Shown: positions 47,700-58,866 of the stretch, one piece after another
Layout: every line of letters begins with the position of its first letter
How positions within the stretch are numbered: position 1 is the stretch's first letter
Source of the DNA: Ampelomyces quisqualis
Taxonomy: Eukaryota > Ascomycota > Dothideomycetes > Pleosporales > Phaeosphaeriaceae
Length of the DNA stretch: 64,000 bases
Reading direction: 5' to 3'
Assembly (NCBI GenBank): GCA_018398575.1
Contig: JAGTXZ010000021.1
Location: 1,364,001 to 1,428,000, forward strand
Position numbers and translations under genes: made by a program
The notes under the pieces: model-generated
What the model saw: the letters and a program-made list of their open reading frames with translations, nothing else
The model's database searches: none
What the model was told of the DNA's origin: nothing

Positions 47700-48648
47700 G
47701 TAATGCGGCATACCCACCACTTTGCTTTGGAGTTTCTCTGCCAGTGAAGCGCTTTTGATCCTTGCGGAATACGTACCTACACATGTGCATCATAGCCATA
47801 TTGATACCAAAAGCTCGAAAGAACATCGGTGCGGATTGTCATGTGTTTTGTCTTGATACCCTTGGATACGTATCATGCTTCAGCCTTTGCGAATGCTAGT
47901 TGTAAGCATTCAAATCAGGTGACGAAAACAATGAGATATGGACCTGATTTTGGGGAATGTAACGGCGATCTGGCACTGAATATAACAGTGGGGCGAACTA
48001 GTGCTTGAATATAATTAGACCTGATTCTAGCATGGTTCGCAGCGATTATCTCGCAAGGTTCTCAGACACCTGAGGCACGGTCAGCTTGGGTAACAATCAC
48101 TTAACATTGGATCTAAATAATCTTGGTTCTTTCACTCGCATCGTAAAGCATTGCTGTCACCTCGACTAATGGGCTCTTTTGACTGCCACTGCGCACTATC
48201 TTGTGGGCTACTTGGTCTCCACAATATTGAACTTGGCTCTAGTAATGCAAAAGTACTCGCGAAGGGAGGGGAGAAAGTTGAAAACTAGAAGAGGAGATTG
48301 AGAGGCGGCGGTGTTCGGGATGAGGAGGGTAGCAAGCACGACGAAGATGAGGAAGACAAGTAGCGAGATAACAATGGCGATGATGAGATCAAAGACGCGG
48401 TCGCTGTTGAGAATAGAAGTGAAGTCAACATCAGAAGTGAGGATGCTCTGGATGGCAATGAGAATCGAGTGCAATCGATTGATGTTGACGCGGAGCAAGA
48501 CGAGATCTCGGACCAAGGACGATCTGGGAACGACTGCAGCAGTGAGAAACGGCAGCGACAATGGGGGTAACAATAGTTTCGAAAACGACGCTGTATTTTC
48601 CGATCATTTCTCCGATACTATGAGGTCAGTTCTGACTGCAACTTCAAT
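47700..48648. other. Intergenic, possible decayed 5' part of the next relic
   Basis: Nothing is firmly recognised. Plus-strand frames from about 48370 to 48600 are rich in Asp, Glu, Asn and Ser and may be the remains of the N-terminal part of the F-box-type relic downstream. Confidence 0.35.
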
Positions 48649-49909
48649 TTGACTGCCGATGCCAACGACGAGACGGGCAGCATGAATAGCTACTATGGAA
48701 GTCACACTTACGATCCAACTGGATTCAGTCGCGAGGACGTGGAGCATACTGCCCGTTCAAGGGTGCTAGCTGTCAATCAGGCGTGGTATGAAGACAAACA
48801 GGCGTTTTCGAGTAGAAGAGGAGGGTACGACGACTACGTAAGCACGCTCTATACCAAAGTCTCGCCTCACTAGCACAGTCAAAAGGCCGATGACTAGCAT
48901 CAAGTTCGACTACAGGATGAACATGAGAGGCAAGTATCCATGACACATACACTCAGACGCCTTCTCGTTGTATCATGCATACGAGCCTGAGGTAGACATG
49001 CCCGCCTTTCCGATGCACGGTGCCTGTTACAAGCTTCTGACGAGATTACTCGGTACTGGCGAAAAGAGCAAAATCGACATGGACGTGCGGATACTGCATG
49101 TAGTCCAGCTCGAAAAGAAAAAGAAGAGCTGGCCGGGTCCCTACTGCTAGATTACGGGCGAATGAATGATGCAGAGCAGTTCTGGGAATGCTGTGTTGGA
49201 GTGGTCTGCTGCAATGTGATTCTCCTTCAATGCTTCCTTTCCATGTCCTGCACTGCATCTTTGCACAAGTATCAACGAGCAATACACTGTCGCTGCTCAA
49301 AGCATCGAGGCATGTATTCGACTCAACTCGCGACCAAAACATTCTGGAAACCCACGATGCGTCTATCCATCATGCCATTCTGAAGGAAGCTCACTGGCTT
49401 GCTTGGACACCCTCCCCCACACAATCCTCATATGGACCATGTTATCCTGGATTCCAAAGTCCTGAGCCACGCATCCGCACTGGAAATTCCCGACAAACAC
49501 GCCGCTCAGAGCGGGATAGGCATTCATGTAATCAGATCTCATGTCAGCTGGGTGAGCACTGAAATCAGGAATCATCGACTTGTTCTCCCGCGATGACCTG
49601 CGGAGTGGGCGCAAGCGAATGAGTTCAACGATTTGGATCTGTGAAACAAGAAGACGTCACGGAAAGAGGAGAATGCCGCATTTTGAACTCGATGGGAAGG
49701 GTGGGGAGAGTATGGTTGAGGTGGGGGCTTGTCGGGAGAGGAAGACGGTTGGGTTGGTGACGAATTGGGGGTGGGATGGGGTATCCGGAGAAGATGCTGT
49801 GGAAGGAAAGGAGTGGTATGTCAAAAGAGCAGAAGAGGGGGAGGTGATTGTGGGGTTGAGTAGGTGTTTTGGACGGTTGGGTGGATGGAGAGAGAGTGCG
49901 AAGATGTAG
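48649..49909 (+). pseudogene. F-box/DUF7600-like gene relic
   Basis: Fragments in family order but in changing frames. TGFSREDVEHTARSRVLAVN is followed by a Tyr/Asp-rich linker (GGYDDY). Next comes YHAYEPEVDMPAFPMHGACY, KLLTRLLGTGEKSKIDMDV, then LLDYGRMNDAEQFWEC, then an F-box-like LPFHVLHCIFAQVSTSNTLS, LLKASRHVFDSTRDQ. At the end is a C-terminal domain from about 49665: PHFELDGKGGESMVEVGA ... RAEEGEVIVGLSRCFGRLGG, WRESAKM. This order is that of a large Pleosporales family with an F-box in the middle and a DUF7600-like end; I assign it from memory. Stops and frame changes near 48870, 49090 and 49150-49380 cannot all be explained by introns, so it is probably broken. It converges on the phosphatase relic 77 bp away. 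Confidence 0.6.
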
Positions 49910-49985
49910 TGTTGTGATTGCACGCGGGGAGAAGGGAGCAGAAGACGCAGCAACCCAGGCGTGAATCCACAACATGCTTCGCCGA

Positions 49986-50490
49986 GAATCTAAACTTCCC
50001 ACCACACTGCTTTCATTCGCCGTCGCACCCATAACCTCGCTCTCCCCCTCGTCGTCTCCCACTCCTCATACAACCGCCTCTTCTCCCCCTCACTTGCCGC
50101 CCTACACATGCCCTCCCACACCCCCAACTGCTCCTTGCACCCAGGATTCGGCTCACACACCGGCCGCCCCTCACACACCTAGCCCTCCGCCTCCGCCTGC
50201 CCCACTCCAAACCTCCACATCAAATACGCCACCACCTCGCCCCAACGCCCCCATCGATCCACACCACCACCTCGTCAAAACACCCCAACAGATTCTCATT
50301 CGGATCGTTCTGCGCATCAATATGCACCCTGTCCTTGAGCGCGAGGTCCAGAAACCGCTCGCGCAGATTGGGATCGTAGTCGAGGACGCTGAGGACATGG
50401 GTGATGCCCGCCCGGCGAATCAGATCCGTTTGGTATAAAGCGTACAAGCCGCCAATGTATAGGTTGCCGGCGTTTGCTGCTCGCTAGTTC
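49986..50490 (-). pseudogene. Dual-specificity phosphatase relic lacking the catalytic loop
   Basis: Reading the minus strand, AGNLYIGGLYALYQTDLIRR, AGITHVLSVLDYDPN and DRVHIDAQNDPNENLLGCFD, EVVVWIDG match the first half of a fungal dual-specificity protein phosphatase. In functional members the HCxxGxSRS P-loop follows. Here, after IDG, one extra base shifts the frame (the neighbouring frame reads GALGRGG) and the sequence jumps to VVAYLMWRFGVGQAEAEG, which normally follows the loop. A TAG stop comes next, then VCEGRPVCEPNPGCKEQLGV, WEGMC of the family C-terminus. The catalytic Cys/Arg loop of about 15 codons is therefore deleted, with one frameshift and one nonsense codon. No start Met is visible at the 5' end. 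It cannot be an active phosphatase. Confidence 0.8.
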
Positions 50491-50916
50491 GATCGAGTGT
50501 GCTGTGTAGGGACCGGCCTACCAGGGAAAGTACAGCTACGATATTGTTTTCACGACCCGAGGCACGCACCATGACCACAACGCAACGCAGTGGATGGGTT
50601 GAAAAGATACATTATCAGTATTTACGTTCTGCTCGTTCGTCCTCTATGCAACAGCTAAAGCACATGCAAAAGGAGTGTCAACGAATGATTGTCCCTCGAG
50701 ACAATTATCCGCGATATGATTAGTCTTCTTCAACTCAACTGACACAAAGACATATGTAGCTCAACAATATGCAAGGAATAAAATCTGGCCCTTCGACCTA
50801 TGCACATGGGGCCATCCCTCTCGAGGACGCGAAAATGGCAGACTAAAATACCGAATGGGATATCCAAAGGACAGACGTGGATCGTGAAACGCAGGAAAAT
50901 GGACTTGGAGACGCAC
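50491..50916. other. Intergenic 430 bp
   Basis: Lies between the phosphatase relic and the stop of the GH16 gene. No feature is recognised. Confidence 0.4.
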
Positions 50917-52367
50917 TTATAGTGCGCAGAGACCGAGGATAGCAACAACTATGGCGAGCGCAGAGCCACCAACGCGGCCGAGGCCAGGCTCCATAGATGC
51001 TGCAGCGCCGGTGCTACCGCTGCCACCGTTGTTTCCACCTTGGTTGAAGCCGGCCTGTTGGCCGCCACCAACAACCTGACCTCCTCCGGCACCTCCGGTT
51101 GTACCAGGCGCAGCACCCTGAGCGGCAGTGGTCTCTTCGGCACGGTTGCCGCCTCCAGGGTTTCCACCTGGAACCATGGCTACGGACTCAGTAGGCTTGG
51201 GGTCGCCAGACTTGGGGGCATCTCCGGGCTTCTCGCCGGTACCCATCAAAGAACCAAGAATGACCTGCTTGTTGGTGATGGCGATAGTGTCGTTGGTGCC
51301 TCGTTCGTCAGTGTATTCGTAGGATTTGTCGCCCGACTTCTTGACGCCCGAGGGGGCATCGTAACATTCCACCGTGACTTCTGAGAATTGTGAAAAGTAG
51401 TATCCGTTCTGCATGAAGGGCGAGTTCCAGTCGATCTCGCCGCCTGCCCATTCTACGGTTCCCTTCTCGTTGGTAGGAAGACCGGCAGGCCAGAGCGACA
51501 GCATGACGCGGGATGGGGTCTGGGGGTAGTCGAAGCGGCCCGAGGTGGAGTTCCATGTGTCTTTGCGGTTCAGGGTGCGCATGTCGTTGCCATCGATGGA
51601 CCAGGTGAGCGAGTCTTGCTTCCAGTCGAGGCAGTATTGGTGCAATGCGTCAGCGGTGCTGCCACCAGGGACGGTGAGGTTCTTGCCGTTGTTGTCTGGG
51701 GGTGTTAGCAGTGCCATGTGCGGGTCTGAGGCACCACGTACAGTTGGTGACGCCCTGGGAGTAAAAGTTGGACTGGACGTGGCTGGTGTCGACACCAACC
51801 CATTCAAAATCGATTTCATCCTTGACGTCGGACATGAGAATGAAAGCCGTGACGACACCCTTGCCCTGGGCGGTGCTCAGCCTAGCACAGATCTTGCCGT
51901 ACCATACGTAGTGGGTAGAGGCGAGCAGGGTTCCGGAGGTGCCCTTGGCCAGGGTCAGCAGGGTGGCTGTCTTTCCCGTGGCGGGGTCTTTGTAGAGGGC
52001 GGGGGTGCCCTCGGACCGCCAGTCGATCTTGGAGGCATCGCCGAGGTACTTGTCGATGGACTGGACGTTGTCGAGGTTGTCGAGCGTGTACGTGCCCGAC
52101 TTGCACGTGGGGCCGGGGACGCAAGAGTCAAACGAGTGCGACATGAGCGGGTCGCATCCGCCCATGCAGAAGGCGCCGACACCACAGTCGCCGTAGACTG
52201 GACCACTGTTAGCAGCGCGCGCAACAACAGCGTGTCGCGAGAGACGCACGGGAGCAGCAGGGCGTCTCTGACGGGCACTTCTGGCTCTTGGAGCACTTTG
52301 CGCCGGCGAGGGCAGAGCCGGCCAGCGAGGCGGCGGCCAAGGCGGCGGTTAGGGCGCTTCGAACCAT
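50917..52367 (-). CDS. GPI-anchored Crh-type transglycosylase, GH16
   Basis: A cell-wall enzyme that links chitin to beta-1,6/1,3-glucan. Three exons start at 52367; introns are 52198-52249 and about 51692-51741. Total about 440 residues. The signal peptide is MVRSALTAALAAASLAGSAL, followed by a Cys-rich start: KCSKSQKCPSETPCCS, YGDCGVGAFCMGGCDP. The catalytic site is DEIDFEWVG within SDVKDEIDFEWVGVDTSHVQ. Further motifs are LHQYCLDWKQDSLTWSIDG and PQTPSRVMLSLWPAG. The C-terminal third is Gly/Gln/Thr/Pro-rich and ends in a hydrophobic GSALAIVVAILGLCAL tail after Gly/Ser/Ala-rich residues, as expected for GPI attachment. A hexamer repeat lies about 115 bp upstream of the start. Confidence 0.94.
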
Positions 52368-52482
52368 GTCGGGCGTGGTTTTGGCAGACTCGGGCTGTCG
52401 TGTAAGGGAGCCAGTGCGGTTGGGGCGAAGCAGCGCAGACGCGGTGATGGTGTCGCAAGTCGCTGGCGCTGTGATGATGTGT

Positions 52483-52531
52483 GATGGCGATGGCGATGGC
52501 GATGGCGATGGCGATGGCGATGGCGATGGCG
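52483..52531. repeat. (GATGGC)n hexamer repeat
   Basis: About eight tandem GATGGC units upstream of the GH16 start codon. Confidence 0.9.
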
Positions 52532-53180
52532 GTGTGCGGGAAGTAGCGAGCGTCGGGGTGGATCTGAACAGGCTGCTGGTCAGTATCTAGCGAGAGTACT
52601 CGGTCAGTCGAGGGAAGGAGGAAGGCCCCGCGATCACACGAGGAGAGGGGAGAAAGGGCAGGCATCAGGGGGGCCCCCGAAGCATGTCAGTCGGAGCCAG
52701 ACAGTGCGCCAGGCTAACCATGTTGGGACGGGCGTGACTCGTGAGCCTACACACTAACACTGCACCGTACAGTACATACCGTAGGGCGGGAGACGTTACG
52801 GAGTACTACCCACCCCCATAGGGGCTGCTGCTCGCCAGCAATCGATAACGCCCGACTCGGGCCCGCCTCCACAAGGCGTCCCCGGAATGCCGAGTCGTGC
52901 AACCTCAGCCGCAGCTGCAACTATCAGTCGCCAGTGCTACCACTGTGTGCATTCCAGAGACGTGGGCGCAGGTAGCCCGGGCGACGCTCGTGCAGAGAAG
53001 CGCACGACCATGTCTGACACGCAAGTTGCCGTGAACACGGCCAGCGGTGAGGTATCCCATGGTAAGTGGGAGCTTTCCGACTCTTCTTCTGCGGTGCAAA
53101 GCAAGTTCGGATACTATTGTTTGACATTCACAACCACATCAATTGGCCATCGCAGCGATCCAACACTTGTCGCACCCACG

Positions 53181-53244
53181 CCGCCAAGCCGTCCCTCCAC
53201 CCAGGCTAATTACCGCCAAGCCGTCCCTCCACCCAGGCTAATTA
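53181..53244. repeat. 32 bp perfect tandem duplication
   Basis: Two adjacent identical copies of a 32 bp unit beginning CCGCCAAGCCGTCCCTCC and ending in GGCTAATTA. Confidence 0.92.
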
Positions 53245-53598
53245 CGCCAAGCAATCACGACATCCCACCTTCCTCTTCCAGTGCGCTTCCCTACAACCCA
53301 AGCCTCACAACGTCAATTGCCGCCATGATCGCGCAAGCTCGAGGCCTTGACCAGAAAGCTTCGACGCTGCTTTGGGGAGCTTGGGTGGACGTCGCGATTA
53401 TTTCTACGAGCACGTCATCTGGCACAGCACATATTAGGTATCCGACATGCTCCAGCGAACCGTTGTCCAACGTGCAGTCTACCGCCAACCATTCCATCGG
53501 TCTGGTATAACGACCCACAAACCCCAGTCTCATCGTGTGCGACTGCACACGAGCTGCCACACACCACTTCGAGGACGGCGCGGTCCGCGCTCGACGCA

Positions 53599-55265
53599 AT
53601 GAATGCGAAACATGACCAAGAGACCAAAGTCGCCAGAACCGTCGACGAGGACTCATCTGGACATCTACCTCCCACCCATCATGGCGCCACTGTGCAAGAG
53701 GACCAGGCCTATGTCTACAAGGATGATCAGAAACTTGGGTACACGGGAACCGTCTTCGTCATCCTGAACAAGATGATTGGAACGGGAAGTAAGAAAGCAT
53801 TACTTTTCTACTCACCCATGACGCCTGCTAACTCAGACTCCTCATAGTCTTTTCCACCCCATCCGGCATTTTCGCAATTACCGGCTCTGTCGGCGTATCC
53901 CTCTTTTTATGGATCATCGGCGGCATCTTGACCTTCTGCGGTCTCTCAGTCTTCCTCGAATTCGGTCTCGCCATCCCACGCTCCGGTGGCGAAAAAAACT
54001 ACCTCGAGCGCGTCTATCGACACCCCAAGTATATGGCTACATGTGTTCTCGCATCGCAGATGCTTCTCCTTGGCTTCTCCTCTGGCAACAGTCTCGCATT
54101 CGGCCGCTACTGTCTGTTCGCTTCGGGCTCCGAGTCGCCAGATGGATGGGCGGCACGCGGAATCGCCATTGCATGTGTTACCTTCTCCGTGACTTTACAC
54201 GCAGTGGCACCAAAGTGGGGTATTCGACTCTTTACTGTTCTGGGGTTCTTCAAAGTTTTCCTACTACTTTTCATCGTCTTTTCAGGCTTCGCTGCAATCG
54301 CTGGCCATCTTAAAGTCGACCCACCAAATAATTTCCAAAACGCCTTCGCCCTCGAAATTGGTGATGGCTATGGCGGCGGCGGAGCATACGGATACTGCCA
54401 GGCCCTCCTGCGCATCATATACTCTTACAAGGGCTGGGAAAACGCAAACTACGTTATCGGCGAGATCCGCAATCCCCGCAAGACACTGTCCTGGTCAGCT
54501 CCCTTGGCAGTCGGTGGCACAACTATCCTCTACGTCCTTGCAAACGTCGCCTACTTCGCCGCCATCCCCAAATCCGATCTCGCCAAATCCGAAGTCATCG
54601 TCGCCGGTCTCTTCTTCCGCAACGTCTTTGGCAATAGCGCCGGCGCACGCAGTCTGCCCGCCTTCGTAGCACTGAGTAACTTGGGCAACGTGCTAGCCGT
54701 GAGTTTTGCGCACGCACGTTTGAACCAGGAATTCGCCAAGGAAGGTCTCTTACCCTACAGCCGTGTCTGGGCTTCGATGAAGCCTTTTAACGCGCCTGCT
54801 GCTGCACTGTTCTTGCACTGGCTCATCACCGTCATCGTGCTTGTCGCGCCACCTGCTGGACCCGCGTACAACTTCATCACAGATTTGTACACCTACCCCG
54901 GCGCCTGGATCAACGCCTTCGTTGGCGCTGGTCTCATTTACTTGCACTTTACCAAGACCGAGCGCTGGGAATCGCCGTGGCACACATATCTGCCGATATC
55001 TGTCCTCTACCTACTCGCCAACGTATTCCTCGCGCTAGTGCCCTTCATTCCTCCGGATGGCGACAGGAACGGCGAGGGATACCCATGGATTGTATTCCCT
55101 GTCGTCGGCGTGGGCGTCTTGTTACTTGGCGTCGTGTACTGGGCTTGCTGGACAAAACTGTGGCCGAAGCTTGGTGGCTACAAGGTTGTTAGCGAGAGAT
55201 ACCAAGATACCGAAGGCAACGAGCACATTCGCTATGTCAAGGTGTACACGAAGAAGCATCAGTGA
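53599..55265 (+). CDS. Amino acid permease, Mup1-like (APC superfamily)
   Basis: A plasma-membrane permease like high-affinity methionine permease Mup1. Exons 53599-53788 and 53848-55265 give 535 residues. The N-terminal ~45 residues are hydrophilic. TM1 is made across the splice: VFVILNKMIGTG joins IFSTPSGIFAITGSVG, the unwound GTGIF substrate-binding segment. Further signatures are FLEFGLAIPRSGGEKNYLER and IYSYKGWENANYVIGEIRNP. VALSNLGNVLAVSFAHARLN, QEFAKEGLLPY comes later. About 12 helices are expected. The C-terminal tail is short and charged (ERYQDTEGNEHIRYVKVY). Substrate is inferred from the family only. The gene is intact. Confidence 0.93.
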
Positions 55266-56506
55266 TTGCCGAGTCCTGATTCTTGTTCTTGGAAGCGTTA
55301 AATATTTCTCTTCGATAATCAATTTGACAACCATGCCACAGTCAATACCTGTGTAGCAAAGTGTATGAAATTCATACATCACATTTCTACCTTGCAGCCT
55401 CAGCAGCGCCTACAACCGTTCACATTCTTCCCTCTTGAACTCCATTCGCACACTGTAACCATCCCTCTCAAGTCACTCACACTCCCAACAAGGCGCACAC
55501 GAATACGCGCTCCTAGACCTGTGAAAACGAGAAGATGTGCAAGTGGGCGTATGTTGAGGTGGTTTGCGGGGGTGGGGAAGGCGCGTGCACATGTTTGGTT
55601 AGCGTGGAGTGAGTGAGATTGCTGACAAATGCTTGAAGGTACGGAGTATTCTTTGGTGTGATTGGAAGATAGACTAGCGCGATGCTAGTTCAAGGTCGAA
55701 TCGGTTTAGCTTTCAACTTGGTCGGTTACAGTTATAACCCCGATCCAACACCTCGAAGCTTGCTTGCTTGCTGTGGGATGCAAGTCTACACTCTCGCTTG
55801 TGACGGGACAGCTGACAAGCACGAATTTCATAGCATGCTCGTCAGCATCGTGGCTGCGGTGAGTGTATCGTCGTGTCACCGAGGTGATGTGTTAGTATAA
55901 TCCAACAAGTCAGAGGCCCGCCATACTTACACGCATTATCTTGGACTGCCGACGACACGATGTTGAAAGTTCTATGCGCACTACACATCAACAATCGTAA
56001 TATTAGCTGCGGCACGTGGAGGTAGACAAGCTCAGGATCCTTCCCAGGTCGTCCAGGTGACATCGGACCCGGGAGCGGAAGAAGTTGGACAGACTGTTAG
56101 GGCATCGTCATAGAGCCGCGATGCTCCAATCACGTAGTCGCGGTTGAACATCGGATTGCAAGTACGAAGTAATGCTGGCTTGCCCGTGCTCGACTGGGTC
56201 TTGCCCCAGGAAATTTGCCTGCTCTCCACACTTTAGCTTCTTGGCTTCTCCGCCTGTTGCGCGACGATGTCTTCACGGCAGTTCAATACTGCTTGGAGTC
56301 AAGCAAAATAGCGGCTGTGCATACCGCAAGTGTATTGGTATGGGCAATAGCGAAGGGGTGTCCTTCAGCTGTGGCTTGCACAAGGTCGATTTGTCGCGAT
56401 AAACGCTACGATGCGGGAGTACAAATAGTTTGATTGAAGTCATGGTGGGGGAATTCGCGCTTTATATCTACACGGTAACCTTGAGAACAATTCATATACA
56501 GTCATC
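55266..56506. other. Intergenic 1.2 kb
   Basis: No gene is recognised. One TACGGAGTA 9-mer lies at 55640-55648. The right end holds the GH3 promoter. Confidence 0.45.
56457..56468 (+). promoter_or_regulatory. Possible TATA element of GH3 gene
   Basis: CGCTTTATATCT, about 45 bp before the GH3 start codon. Spacing is short but possible for a fungal promoter with a short leader. Confidence 0.3.
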
Positions 56507-58562
56507 ATGGCCATACAAAATCGATGTGGGCGAAAGCAGAATGTCTTCACGACTGTCTTCTTTGCAGCAACAGCAATTGCCTCCGCGATCAGCACGCCAG
56601 CTTCACATGAGGTTCAACGCTTGAAGTCTCATGCTAGGTCACAAACTGAGGACCTGCCATATCGAGATGGCTCACTCTCTGTTGACGAGCGGGTGCAAGA
56701 CCTGGTGGCGCGTATGACTCTTGAGGAGAAAGCAGGTAACGCTCACTGCATTGTGGCATCGCTAACACAAAACTAACGAACGATTTTAGGCCAACTTTTC
56801 CACCAAATTATCGCTCGTAGTGCGAATGGGACCTTTTCGAATGGAACAATAGATTACGTGAAAGGGAGGTTCATGTCACACTTCAACTTACATGGCTCGA
56901 TTACCAGCGTACGAGTGTATGCGGAATGGTATAACAGCTTGCAGGAGCTTGCTTTGGAGACCCGTCTCGGCATACCGATTACGCTTTCGTCGGATCCTCG
57001 TCACGCCTTCACCAACAACATCGGTACTGGTTTCGTGGCCGAATCCTTCTCCCAGTGGCCAGAGAGTCTTGGACTCGCAGCCATCCGTGATCCCGAGCTC
57101 GTAGAGACTTTTGCCAACATTGCGCGGCAAGAGTACATGGCTATTGGCCTTCGATCTTCTCTTCATCCACAAATCGACCTTTCAACTGAGCCACGCTGGG
57201 CGAGGATTGGCGGTACCATGGGCGAAGACGCCAATTTGACTGCTGAGCTCGTTGTGTCGTACATAAAGGGCTTCACCCATGGAGAATTCGGAACGCAGTC
57301 TGTGACAACAGTGACCAAACACTTCCCTGGTAGCGGTCCTGTCGAAGATGGTGAGGACAGCCACTTCACATACGGAAAGAATGCAACATATCCTGGTGTG
57401 AGTCTTCCCACAGCGGGCGCGTGACTGAAAACTAAGATTGTTTCAGAACAACATGGATTACCACCTTATCCCGTTCAGAGCCGCGATTGCTGCAGGCGCC
57501 AGGCAGATGATGCCATACTACAGCCGACCGATGGGTACCGAGTACGAAGAAGTCGCCGCTGGCTTCAACAAGGGCCTCGTCACCGACCTTTTGAAGAACG
57601 AAATGGGCTTCCAGGGTATCGTGGTTAGCGACTGGGGCCTTGTGACTGACGGAATCATTGCTGGACAGGATATGCCGGCCCGAGCTTGGGGCGCTGAAAA
57701 GCTGACTGAAGCTGAACGTGTTGTCAAGATCCTGAACGCTGGCACCGATCAATTCGGAGGAGAGGACAGGACCGATCTGATTATCGCGCTGGTACAAAAC
57801 GGCACCGTCAGCGAAAAGCGCATCGACGAGTCGGTTGGAAAGCTTCTCCGAGAGAAGTTCATACTCGGTCTTTTCAATAACCCATTCGTCGACGTCGAGG
57901 CTTCTATCAAGATTGTCGGTAACGAGGAGTTTGTCCGCAAGGGCAATGAGGCGCAGCGGAAGTCCTTCACTCTTCTCAGCAACTGCGGAAACATTCTTCC
58001 CCTCAAGCCATCCACCCAAGTCAAGTACTACATTGAGGGCTTCAACAGGACTTTGATGGAGAAGCGCGGCCTCCATGTTGTCAACACCACCGCCGAGGCT
58101 GACATGGCTCTCGTTCGCCTTCAAACCCCATATGAGCCACGCCCAGGAGGTTTCGAGAAGAACTACGTAAGTTGTCCAACGTAAGATCAGCTTGGAAAAT
58201 CTCACACTGACTTTCCCCTCAAGCACTCGGGTTCGCTCGAGTTCAACGTCACCGAGAAGGCTCGCCAAGCAGCCATCTACTCCGCCGTGCCGACCATCGT
58301 CGACATCTACCTTGAGCGCCCCGCTGCTATCCCGGAGATTGTTGAACAGGCCAAAGCCGTCATGGCCAACTATGGAGCCAGCCCCGACAACTTCCTGGAT
58401 GTCGTCTTCAGCGTCGACGGAGCTAAGCCGTGTGGCAAGCTTCCGTTCGATTTACCAAGGAGTATGGCGGCGGTCGAGGCCTCGAGAGAAGATGTACCTT
58501 TCGACACCGAGAATCCTGTCTTCCGATTCTCGCACGGCTTGAGCTATGCTGAGGAGGACTAG
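56507..58562 (+). CDS. GH3 glycoside hydrolase (beta-glucosidase type), secreted
   Basis: Hydrolyses beta-glucosidic bonds, probably outside the cell. Introns 56736-56789, 57398-57446 and 58167-58223 leave 631 residues. The N-terminus FTTVFFAATAIASAISTP is a likely signal peptide after a short basic lead. The N-terminal TIM-barrel domain has LVARMTLEEKAGQLFHQ, then HPQIDLSTEPRWARIGGTMG, and KHFPGSGPVEDGEDSHF with the substrate-binding Lys-His. The nucleophile Asp is in GFQGIVVSDWGLVTDG. The C-terminal domain contains FTLLSNCGNILPLK and ends PFDTENPVFRFSHGLSYAEE. There is no Fn3 domain, as in the shorter ExoP/BglX-like forms. The Met at 56507 gives the best leader. No lesion is visible. Confidence 0.92.
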
Positions 58563-58866
58563 ACCCGGCTTGTCAGACATGAAATCAATATAGCTATGAA
58601 TCATTTCGCATTACTAGATCATTTACCTGATGGAACTATGCGGTGTTGTTTGATGGTGAAAAGACCAAGTACGCCAGGCATAGAAACACCCAGGTCCTCC
58701 AGCGCGAAGGAAGAAGCACAATTCATGTACGGTCAGCTTATGAACATGAGCCAGAAGGCCAGCGACACCCTGCCAGTTCGTGAAGCTTTACTGCCTGTCG
58801 CGCCCTCGTCCCATTCCAATTGTTCATACATACAAACCAATTACAGCGTAATATTCGATTTTAGAT
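58563..58866. other. Short intergenic
   Basis: A 90-codon frame (58596-58868) runs through here without a recognisable motif. Otherwise nothing is seen. Confidence 0.4.

Larger units (their letters stand above)
52368..53598. other. Intergenic 1.2 kb between divergent genes
   Basis: Shared upstream region of the GH16 gene and the amino acid permease. It includes the GATGGC repeat, one TACGGAGTA 9-mer (52797-52805) and a 32 bp tandem duplication (53181-53244). A 207-codon frame at 52887-53510 has no family motif and spans the duplication, so I do not call it. Confidence 0.5.

Noticed and set aside
52887..53510. 207-codon open frame upstream of the permease
   Set aside because: Low-complexity Ser/Pro/Thr composition and spans a tandem duplication; no family match.
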